This document shows positions 1-7,300 of a stretch of 64,000 bases of DNA, in pieces. The DNA lies in contig VCJN01002955.1 in the NCBI GenBank assembly GCA_006384855.1, positions 472,501 to 536,500 of the forward strand, given 5' to 3'. Positions within the stretch are counted from its first letter, which is position 1. Each line of letters begins with the position of its first letter. The notes beneath the pieces were generated by a model. That model was not told where the DNA came from and made no database searches. It saw only the letters and a list, made by a program, of their open reading frames with translations. Both the position numbers and the translations under genes were made by a program. The stretch comes from Tetraselmis striata. Taxonomy: Eukaryota > Chlorophyta > Chlorodendrophyceae > Chlorodendrales > Chlorodendraceae.

Positions 1-2
1 CC

Positions 3-197
3 GGTATCTCACTTTTGTTCACACCTCCGTACAGCCCAGAGTTCAACCCCATTGAGGGATGTTTCAGTGTCATGAAACAGGCGCTCCGCACGCCCGGTGG
101 GTGCTTAAACGGGGCGTTAGCGACGCTCACGGCGTCGAAAATCTCCGCCTTCTTCCGACATTCTCAAGCGCACGTTCAAGGAGTTGCCGGAAACTAG
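3..197 (+). CDS. IS630/Tc1-like DDE transposase, C-terminal end (partial)
   Basis: The frame is open from the window edge to a TAG at 195-197, so only the last 64 or so residues are present. It carries the signature PPYSPEFNPIE followed by a phenylalanine and a basic helix, which in the DDE_3/IS630-Tc1-mariner superfamily holds the third catalytic acidic residue (here Glu in NPIE). The protein would cut and join element ends at TA targets. Its gene sits about 155 bp upstream of the Fanzor frame on the same strand, the arrangement of a transposon with a nuclease cargo. The N-terminal DNA-binding and first catalytic Asp regions are upstream of the window, so activity cannot be judged. Confidence 0.85.
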   Translation, partial: GISLLFTPPYSPEFNPIEGCFSVMKQALRTPGGCLNGALATLTASKISAFFRHSQAHVQGVAGN

Positions 198-256
198 CAA
201 AAAGCTTAACGAGAGCACACAACAGAAGTAAATAAACTCCGCTTCCGGATCTCACA

Positions 257-328
257 ACAAGAGCTTAAGGCTACGCCACTGGAAGGCACGCAACACAAGA
301 AACGCCGCTGTCCTGACAAGAGCTTAAG
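257..328 (+). repeat. 13-bp direct repeat between transposase and Fanzor
   Basis: The 13-mer acaagagcttaag occurs at 257-269 and again at 316-328, 59 bp apart, in the only non-coding spacer between the transposase stop and the Fanzor ATG. It could be a transposase or regulatory binding site, or simply a small duplication. No other function is visible. Confidence 0.5.
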
Positions 329-353
329 AAGACGATCAGCACAAAAAAACCCG

Positions 354-1742
354 ATGGAGGGAGACGGAAGGAGCCCTGACGACGAGGAGGACGAAGATGC
401 GGGGGCCGAGCTACGCGTCGTCAAGCGATGTTTAAGGAAAGCGCTAAACATGTCCACGGACGAGAAGGATCTGTTCGTCTCAAGGGTGGAGGAGCTGGTC
501 GTCGCGGTGTCCAGGTTGATGCACCACGGGTCGCTTCTGGCAACCAACTACGTCCTCCACCGGATGAACGACGGGAACCCTCCTTCCGACGACCTTCTGA
601 CAGACCAGACGTTCTACAGGCAGTGTATGACGTACTCTTCTTCTTCGGTACGTTCTGGCGCGTACCCTGAAGTGAAGTCGTTCGCCGACACGAAGATGCA
701 CCTCATCCCCCACACAGAGCAGGTCCCGTACTCCGGAAACTGTGTCAACGCAGCCGCGAGGAAGCTGAAATCTTCCGTTCTCACGATCCTGTCGCACCGC
801 TTCCACCAGCGCGTCACCTCCGCGGTCCGCGCAATGTTTCCCGATATACCGGACCGTGCCAGGATCGCCATAAAACAGAGGTGCCTCGGCAGACCCGGAG
901 GGCCTCCCATCGCACTGACTCGAGAGGCGTGGGCCTTCGTTGACGCGGTTAGAGGAGACATCTTCCACGGAGCCGACGTTTATTCGACCGCGGTAGAGGA
1001 GGCCGTTTGGAATTGTCGAGGAATCAAGAAGGCGGACAGAGAGGCCGTGTGCACCGAACTCCTAGCGGGGCGAATGCCCGAGATGGACAGTCTTAAGGGC
1101 TCGGGCCGTGAGGTGGTTACCCATGTTCTGGAGTTCCTCCCCGCTTGCAGAGCACACAGAGGAGCGGTCCCCGACGAAGAAGTTAGGCGCCTCGTGGCCG
1201 CGGCCGCGGGACGCGTTTTCCGGAGGGCGACCGATGAGCAGAAGCAACAGGTAGTGGAGGATGTCATCCACACAACCTCTTCAGCAGACAGGCGTTTCGG
1301 GAGGTTGATAAGCGCGGCGCGCAGCATGCTACGCTTCGCTGGAGTCATCAGCATCGGATGGTTGAAGACACACCCGGCGCGGGCGTTGATCGCCGTCCGT
1401 CGGATGATGCTGGAGGTGGAGGATGGCATCCGTCTCGCCGAGAAGCTCGGAAAGAAACGCCGTCCCAAGCGCTTCCCTCTCCTACCGATCTTCGGGCAGA
1501 GGAGGCAGATGGTGACGTTGGATGCCGACACCCTGGTGGGTCTGTGCAAGGCCGTGGGTATACTGCCGAGCGGAGCAGGGCGGAAAGCCCTGACTGAAGA
1601 CTTCAAGCGATCCCTGCTTAGGGTTCCCAGCCGGTTTCGTTTTCAGCGACAAAACGTCCTTGGAGAGCGACGGCGTCGCCATCGTGTTGAGGACCTCAAA
1701 GACCAACCCTCTCGCCTCCGCAGAAATGGCGACCAAGGATGA
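354..1742 (+). CDS. Fanzor-type nuclease, N-terminal frame (frameshifted)
   Basis: This 462-residue frame starts at ATG 354 after an acidic leader and supplies the N-terminal, guide-RNA/DNA recognition half of a Fanzor (eukaryotic TnpB relative). It has no catalytic motifs itself. The RuvC motifs continue in the next frame downstream (1594-2613), and the two frames overlap without an intervening stop. The join must fall after the TGA at 1591-1593 of the second frame and before about 1665, where that frame already shows family-like sequence ending in SDGVAIVL. Together they would give about 750 residues, long for a Fanzor. A real frameshift (decayed gene), a programmed +1 shift and an assembly indel are all possible. 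The Fanzor identity of this half rests on its partner frame. Confidence 0.65.
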   Translation: MEGDGRSPDDEEDEDAGAELRVVKRCLRKALNMSTDEKDLFVSRVEELVVAVSRLMHHGSLLATNYVLHRMNDGNPPSDDLLTDQTFYRQCMTYSSSSVRSGAYPEVKSFADTKMHLIPHTEQVPYSGNCVNAAARKLKSSVLTILSHRFHQRVTSAVRAMFPDIPDRARIAIKQRCLGRPGGPPIALTREAWAFVDAVRGDIFHGADVYSTAVEEAVWNCRGIKKADREAVCTELLAGRMPEMDSLKGSGREVVTHVLEFLPACRAHRGAVPDEEVRRLVAAAAGRVFRRATDEQKQQVVEDVIHTTSSADRRFGRLISAARSMLRFAGVISIGWLKTHPARALIAVRRMMLEVEDGIRLAEKLGKKRRPKRFPLLPIFGQRRQMVTLDADTLVGLCKAVGILPSGAGRKALTEDFKRSLLRVPSRFRFQRQNVLGERRRRHRVEDLKDQPSRLRRNGDQG

Positions 1743-2613
1743 CCTAGAAGACATCGTCTTTGACAGAGTGTTGGCGAACGATCCGGGGCGGGCAGACATC
1801 GCCACCGTCGTCGACTGGACGGACGAGGAAGGGCTGAAGAGGGGATCGACGCGTCTGACGCGCAAGGAGTACTACCAGCAGGCAGGCATAAACCGCCGTG
1901 CAAGGAAGCGCCGCATGAGGGACAGAGCAATATCCGAACACCTGAACAAATGGAAGGAGGCCAGCATCAAGACAGCCGACCCAGAAGCTTTTGAGGAGGC
2001 TCTGAGGGTCAGAATGAGTCCGCTCCCTGGCTCCGAGGGCGACCCCTCAATCGAGGTTGTGTGGGGCCACCAACTGGCCCGGTGGACGTCCATAATGGAC
2101 ATGACCGCGTTCGCCGCGAAACGCAGAACACTGGATCGTTTTTGGAGGCACAAGGTTGGTCTCGAGGCGCGACATGATCTGAGCCGCACCGTCGTGGTGT
2201 TTGGAGACGGGAAGTTTTCTGCGTCGGGAAGAGGAGAACGAGCCGTGCCTCGGAAGGCGATGGAAGCCTCTGCGGCACGATTTGCGGCGAAGGTCGTTAA
2301 GGTCGGCGAAGCCTACACGACGAAAGTGTGTTCGCGTTGCCATATGCCCACATTTTCTGTCAGAATGCTGAGGTCGAAGAAGACTACCGAAGGGGGACGA
2401 ATCGAGCGGATGGTCGATGTCCGGGAGCTGCGGCGTTGTTCATCCAACGCATGTCGCGCATCTCCTTACAAGTCGAGGGACAAAGACGCCGCCATCAGCA
2501 TCCTTCAGATTTTCCTCGCGGGAATAGAGCGCCCGCCGTGCTACACCAAGCAAGGATACGAAGCTGCGCTTAGAGCCATGCGACAGGGACCGCAACCTCA
2601 TCCCTTGGTCTGA
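1594..2613 (+). CDS. Fanzor-type RNA-guided nuclease, RuvC and zinc-finger part
   Basis: This frame holds the catalytic half of a Fanzor/TnpB-family nuclease. The RuvC-I Asp is in NDPGRAD (codon 1780-1782). A Glu in GEAYTTKVCSRC (codon 2308-2310) sits just before the first zinc-binding cysteine pair, where Fanzors are reported to carry a shifted catalytic Glu. A second Cys pair follows near 2440-2456, and RuvC-III is SRDKDAAISIL with Asp at 2479-2481, matching the family RDxNAA pattern. The three catalytic residues and the zinc ribbon therefore look intact. The only plausible ATGs are internal, so expression needs the upstream frame. The reaction would be guide-RNA-directed DNA cutting that favours retention or spread of the transposon. 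Family assignment is strong; function is uncertain because of the frameshift. Confidence 0.8.
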   Translation: MKTSSDPCLGFPAGFVFSDKTSLESDGVAIVLRTSKTNPLASAEMATKDDLEDIVFDRVLANDPGRADIATVVDWTDEEGLKRGSTRLTRKEYYQQAGINRRARKRRMRDRAISEHLNKWKEASIKTADPEAFEEALRVRMSPLPGSEGDPSIEVVWGHQLARWTSIMDMTAFAAKRRTLDRFWRHKVGLEARHDLSRTVVVFGDGKFSASGRGERAVPRKAMEASAARFAAKVVKVGEAYTTKVCSRCHMPTFSVRMLRSKKTTEGGRIERMVDVRELRRCSSNACRASPYKSRDKDAAISILQIFLAGIERPPCYTKQGYEAALRAMRQGPQPHPLV

Positions 2614-2793
2614 TAGGAAAAACCTAACCCCCACGGCTGTGTCGTGCGCGTCGATGGCGGCACAGTCGCGCTGCAAGGGAAACCCCCAGGGTAACCTTGC
2701 TAGCAGGTCCCCGCGAGGGGACCATAAAGTACCTTGCGTTTTGAGGGACGGACTTAGCGGACCTATGGTGTCCCACAATTTCTGGATTGTAGT
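2614..2793 (+). ncRNA. Candidate Fanzor guide RNA (fRNA/omegaRNA-like) region
   Basis: The 180 bp after the Fanzor stop have no gene but show strong foldback potential. A perfect 7-bp stem capped by a GCGA (GNRA) tetraloop lies at 2706-2723. Just upstream, gcaagg near 2673 pairs with ccttgc near 2696, extended by flanking ctg/cag. In TnpB and Fanzor systems the guide RNA scaffold comes from the 3' end of the nuclease gene and the element end, with the guide reading into flanking DNA. The position fits; the RNA itself is inferred. Confidence 0.4.
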
Positions 2794-3276
2794 TTATACC
2801 ACGTTAAGTTCGTACAGAATGGAATCAAGAACTTCCTTCTGGCCCATGACCAGAGCCGAATATTGGTGAAGGAGAACCACGGCGTCTTTGCAGATGACGC
2901 GGTATGGGGCGAATATACTGATGAATGTCGCGGCCGAGGCTGACATGCCTTCCACCAATACACACAGTGCAAGCTTGGTCCTGCCCAACAACGCGCGCAT
3001 AGAAAGACCATCCTCCATGGATCCTCCGGGGGAGTTCATGTGTACGACGATTGGACGAGGTTTTGTCGCGGTCTCGGTTTGCATTCCGTCTCTGTTGGCC
3101 GCGAGGATGTCCTGTGACAGCATTTCCAGTTTTTCCGGTGTGAGTACCCCGTACAAGAAAACGTGTTGCACCTTGGGCCCGTAAAAGTCGTGGTCCTTCA
3201 TTTTCGAGAACACGTCGACCGACCTCTTGATGAAGGCGGGCGACCGTGCTATAGACGCTTTCCGACGCGGAGGCAT
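2794..3276 (-). CDS. ClpP-like serine protease, C-terminally truncated
   Basis: A 160-residue protein of the ClpP/crotonase-fold protease type. It has the HMNSPGGSMEDG strand-turn, GMSASAATF with catalytic Ser at about residue 114, and LLHQYS with catalytic His at about 137. In ClpP a further 60 or so residues follow the His and carry the catalytic Asp and the handle helix; here the reading frame ends 23 residues after it. The stop falls at the inferred right end of the Fanzor transposon, suggesting the gene was cut by that insertion. I chose ATG 3276 (MPPRRK) because the longer open frame upstream is low-complexity and lacks homology. A functional peptidase is unlikely without the Asp. No Clp ATPase gene is in the window. 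Confidence 0.75.
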   Translation of the reverse strand: MPPRRKASIARSPAFIKRSVDVFSKMKDHDFYGPKVQHVFLYGVLTPEKLEMLSQDILAANRDGMQTETATKPRPIVVHMNSPGGSMEDGLSMRALLGRTKLALCVLVEGMSASAATFISIFAPYRVICKDAVVLLHQYSALVMGQKEVLDSILYELNVV

Positions 3277-3649
3277 TGGTTTGAGATAACAGATTTTTCC
3301 ATTTGTGAATGGCAAATGAATTTGTGCAGGCGTTTGTGTGTGATGCACGGAACAGCGAAGCGCCCCGGCCCGCGACCTCTCGGAAACAAGATGCGCTGTT
3401 GCGAAGGCGTCAGATTCGCGGCGCAGCGCAAACGAAGGAACGAGGACGGTCACACGCACACGCACACGGATACGGGAATGGACATGGACTCGGACTCGGA
3501 CTCGGACGCGCGCACGCACACGCACACGCGCGCGCGCACGCACGTGACGGAGAGGGAGAAGGAGTGGTTGAGGGAGCTGGGGGTGGGGTGGTCGCGTTTG
3601 GGCGAGCTTGAGCCCGCGGGCAATCCAGGCGCACATTTTCCGCCTAAAA
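3277..3649. other. Intergenic stretch with alternating purine-pyrimidine DNA
   Basis: This divergent spacer separates the ClpP-like gene from the gene at 3650. It holds CA/CG dinucleotide runs from 3451, ggactc repeats near 3488-3505, and a perfectly alternating purine-pyrimidine tract at 3506-3546. Open frames across it encode only Arg/Val or Ala/His repeats and I regard them as non-coding. Promoters for both flanking genes should be here, but no clear TATA box is visible. Confidence 0.6.
3506..3546. repeat. 41-bp alternating purine-pyrimidine tract (Z-DNA prone)
   Basis: Every step from 3506 to 3546 alternates purine and pyrimidine, mixing CG and CA dinucleotides. Such sequence can adopt Z-DNA under negative supercoiling. 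It lies between two divergent genes. Confidence 0.75.
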
Positions 3650-3970
3650 ATGACAATGAGTAACGACGCGCCCGAGTTTTCCGATGACGAGATCGCGCAA
3701 TACGTGCAAGCCGCCATACCGTCGATATCCGCCTTCCTGGAGGCGATCGACGAGTGGTCCGATCGCGACGAGGAGTACCCGCTGGGACCGATCCATTTGG
3801 AGGGGGCGGTCGCTCGCATCACGGTCCAGCTTATGGGGAACGTGGTGTTGTTCTGGCGCGGGAGCGTGGGGCTTCTGAAACAGGTTTGCGAATCGGGTAT
3901 CCACAATCTGAACAGCCTCCTGGACGAGAAAGGGGACTTGACATCGCGGGACATCGCGGGGATCGTTTAA
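3650..3970 (+). CDS. Hypothetical 106-residue acidic protein
   Basis: The protein starts at ATG 3650 (a second ATG follows at 3656). Its N-terminal half is acidic and helical, and a moderately hydrophobic segment lies near residues 55-75. I do not recognise the family. The frame ends 4 bp inside the 3' end of the opposite gene 3967-4278, typical of the packed convergent pairs in this window. The start is supported by the end of the low-complexity spacer just upstream. Confidence 0.55.
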   Translation: MTMSNDAPEFSDDEIAQYVQAAIPSISAFLEAIDEWSDRDEEYPLGPIHLEGAVARITVQLMGNVVLFWRGSVGLLKQVCESGIHNLNSLLDEKGDLTSRDIAGIV

Positions 3971-4278
3971 AGGTCAATCCCCGACCTGCGAAAAATATCA
4001 TGGAACTCGATCATGATCTCGGCCTTGTGTTGTTTGAGAATGGATGCGAGGGTCGACTGGTCGAACCCGCCGTAGAAATAATTAGAGGTGTAATTGTAAT
4101 TGTAGGTGTAGTTCGGGATGGGCTTCGCGGGGGGTACGGGCGGCGGCTGAGGCTGAGGCTGATGCTGCGGTTGCGGCTGTGGTTGTTGTCGCAGAACGTG
4201 TTCGTACGTGTTTCCCGCGTGTTTCCCGTACGAATGGTTGGGAAACCCGGAGGCCTGGTTGGGGTTGTTCCCGAACAT
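3967..4278 (-). CDS. Hypothetical Pro/Gln- and Tyr/Asn-rich small protein
   Basis: This 103-residue protein starts at ATG 4278 (MFGNNPNQ). It contains a repeated PQPQ tract, then a Tyr/Asn-rich stretch, and ends in a helical segment. The composition suggests a flexible virion or scaffold-associated protein, but no family is recognised. It diverges from the large gene at 4345 with a 66-bp spacer that contains T-rich runs and probably serves both promoters. Confidence 0.5.
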   Translation of the reverse strand: MFGNNPNQASGFPNHSYGKHAGNTYEHVLRQQPQPQPQHQPQPQPPPVPPAKPIPNYTYNYNYTSNYFYGGFDQSTLASILKQHKAEIMIEFHDIFRRSGIDL

Positions 4279-4344
4279 GGTTATTTTTTTCAACGGGTTT
4301 TATTTTCCAACACAAATCGACGCAAATCTGTCACGGACAAAGCA

Positions 4345-7300
4345 ATGTGGCTCGCGGCGCTGTTGAGCGTAGCGTTGATGGTCCTCCTGTTTTTGTCGAT
4401 CGCTTCCCTCAACAGACAAAAACGCCTCCGCGAGCCGTTCGTGTCGTTTCCGGAGACCGTGGACCTGACGGACGGAAGCCACGCGACTCGCGCGGTCGAC
4501 CCGACGCGGGAGCCCGTAACGGCGTCCTACGTCATAGAAGGGACGTCGGAGCTCCCCGACCGGTTGGGGTTCCAGGCGCCCGACCCGGGCGAGTCGGACG
4601 GTCCCCCGGACATAAGAACGGGCGGCGTGTTCGTGGACGAGGAGGCGGGTGTGCCGCTGGGATACTACGCCCCCGGCACCACGTCCAGAGTTCTGCTCGC
4701 GGACTTCAGTTTCCAAACCGCGACGAACGTCGATCGGGGCCTCGGTCCCGATCCCGATCCCGATAGCGATCGCGACCCCGGCGCCGACGCGTGCCAGGGC
4801 CACTGGACGGCGGACCGCCGGTGCGTTTACGACGGGGACGATTGTTCGGGTCCCGGTACGGACCGGGTCAGCTTGTGGAAGGATATGGGGGCGACGTACG
4901 AGTGCGTTGCGCAGGAGGAGTGTAAAACCGGGTTCTGGAACGTCACGGGGTGTACGGTCGCGGGGGACGAGTGCGAGGGCGACGACCCGAACCAGACCCA
5001 CGTGTGGGTTAAAGAGGGGTCCGATTTCATGTGCGAGGCGCAACCGATATGCGCCAACTCGTGGTATTCGCCGACCGCGAACGCCTGCCTACAGCCGGGG
5101 TCGGCGTGCGAGATACGGGGCGAGGCGGGGGTGGTCGAGGACAGGGACGGGGGATACAGGTGCCAGCTGACCATGAGTTCCGTCGACGGGTACAGGTTGG
5201 CGACCGAGGAGAAGACCGTTGCCACCGAGGACGAGTGTTACCTGGCGTGTATCGCCAAGGACACCGGGTGCAGCGCGTATTCCGTTTCTGGGACCCGGTG
5301 CTATACCGCGGGTTCCTCGTCGTCGTACTACACGTTCTCCGACCCCGAGTCCAGGATCCATTTCACCCCCGCCGCGAAGCTTTACCCGAGCTTCTCCGCG
5401 ACGGAGGAGGCGGCGGGGGTGCGGGTCACATGGCAGCCGTTCAACGCCACGGGGTTCACGATGTATAGATCAGACACGCCCGCCATGGATCCCAAAGAGG
5501 TTATACCCGCACCGGGGACCCTCGTACCGTACGAGTCGGACCAAACGTGGTACTTCAAACCGGAATACGAGATGGGCGGTGGGATACCTTCCCTTCCGAT
5601 AAGGAAGTACATACAGACCGAACGCGTGGTGACGTTCGACCCCGGAGCCGTGGTGTTCACGGTCGAGAAGGTGCCCGGCTTCCACCAGAAACTGCGCGTG
5701 GTGTGGGTGGTGTCCATAGAAGACGACATGCAGACCCAAGTGCAGTACCCCGGTACCGAGAGGAACGTGTACCCCCACGGCTCGGCGACCCTCACCTTCG
5801 AGACGGTGGGCGCGAAGACATTCGGGATATACGTCATGCGCGGGGGGCAGGAGGTGTATTCGGCGACAAAAACCGCGGAGGTCGCGTGCGATCCCGATAA
5901 GGTCGGTCGGGGGGACGGCACGTGCGGATACCTTAAGGGGGGGCTTACGGTAGTCCGGGCACATGGTATGGCGGTAACGGTGCAGTGGGTTCTGGAGATG
6001 GGCGAGGGCGTCACCGCGAGCGTGTTTGTCGGCGACGATATAGTGTACGAAGATATCGAACCCAGTGGTTCGATCGTCGAGGACCGGATTACCGAGCCGG
6101 GCGAAACCGAAATAAAACTTGTGGTGTACAAGGGCGACGCCGTAGTTTTCGAGAGCGAGCCTCGAGCGGTAACCTTGGCGTGTCCCACGGGACACGTTTT
6201 TCTGGAGGGGGTAGGGTGCGTGGAAGAGTGTTCGGCGAACCCGGCGAACGGCGAATGGAACTTCCGCGACGACGGGACCTGTTTCCTCGAGTGTGAAACC
6301 GGGTACGTACCGTATGATAACGTGCGATGTGTCCCGGAAGAAGGGGCGTCGTGTGGACCGGGGGAGAGTGTTAAGTTCGGGGCGTGGAAGGCGGATGGGG
6401 CCGGCGGGTGCAGGTTAGTGTGCGACGGCCCGGGGTACTTCAAAGATCGCGACCAGTGCTTCGAGTTGTGTTCCGGAACGGCGGCCCCGCGGACGCGGTG
6501 GTCGCACAACGCTGACAACGAGTGCGAACTCGTGTGCGAGGACCCCGCGTTCGTAAACCGGGGAACCGCAAGGGGCGGATGTTTCGAGGAGTGTTCGCTT
6601 TCTCCGAACGCAAACTCGAGCTACGTCAACGACAGCGCGACTGGCGCGTGCGTTTTGGTGTGCGACGACGGATACGTCGACTACAACGGCGCGTGCGTCC
6701 CGGCCCTCGGGAGGTCGTGCGGCCATGGCGCCGTCGCGAACGGGGAGTACCTCGCGGACGGAATGGGAGGATGTGTGCTCCAGTGCGAGCAGGGGTACGG
6801 TATCGAAGACGAAGACGACGGCGTTTGCAAACAAACGTGTGTCGGCGCCCTACCATCCGGCGCGGAGTTTTACCATAACGCAAATAACACGTGTGAAATT
6901 CGGTGCGCGAACAGTAAGCACACGCTGTACAATAGTGGCGGTGAGTTGTCGTGCGTGTTGAAAGAGGGGGAGCAGTGTGCTGCCGTGTCGAGCGGGAATG
7001 CGATCGCGGACGGCGAGGGTGGGTGTACGGTTCAGTGCGACGACGGTCACTACCTGCACTACGATGCGTGTGTCCCATTACCTGCGATCAACCGCTTCGA
7101 CGTTACGCTCGACGACGAGAACGTCCAAGTGCGTTGGGACGTCACTCTGCCGACTGGGATGGATTTGGTTTTGTTAAGACGTGCAGTGTCAGGCGACAGA
7201 AACGGCATCGACGACATCAGACATACCCTGGGTTCCCAGACCGGGGACATGACGTATCGGGAATCCCGCCCCGGGGACTACGACCTAACTCTCCACATTG

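Larger units (their letters stand above)
1..2796 (+). mobile_element. IS630/Tc1-like transposon carrying a Fanzor nuclease (right part)
   Basis: The window opens inside a transposase gene (3-197), followed by a Fanzor-type nuclease in two frames (354-2613) and a structured non-coding tail (2614-2793). Pairing of Fanzor nucleases with Tc1/mariner or IS630-like transposases is known in eukaryotes and their viruses. The right boundary is inferred at the TATA of 2795-2798, because the opposite-strand ClpP-like gene stops there early and this superfamily inserts at TA. The left end lies outside the window, so terminal inverted repeats cannot be compared. Confidence 0.65.

Noticed and set aside
1..2796. 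Bacterial IS200/IS605 TnpB element
   Set aside because: The partner transposase is DDE-type IS630/Tc1-like, not a Y1 HUH transposase, and the nuclease has the shifted Glu of Fanzors.
3309..3634. Several overlapping frames of Ala/His, Arg/Val or Ser/Glu repeats
   Set aside because: They arise from dinucleotide repeats in the spacer and appear in all frames.
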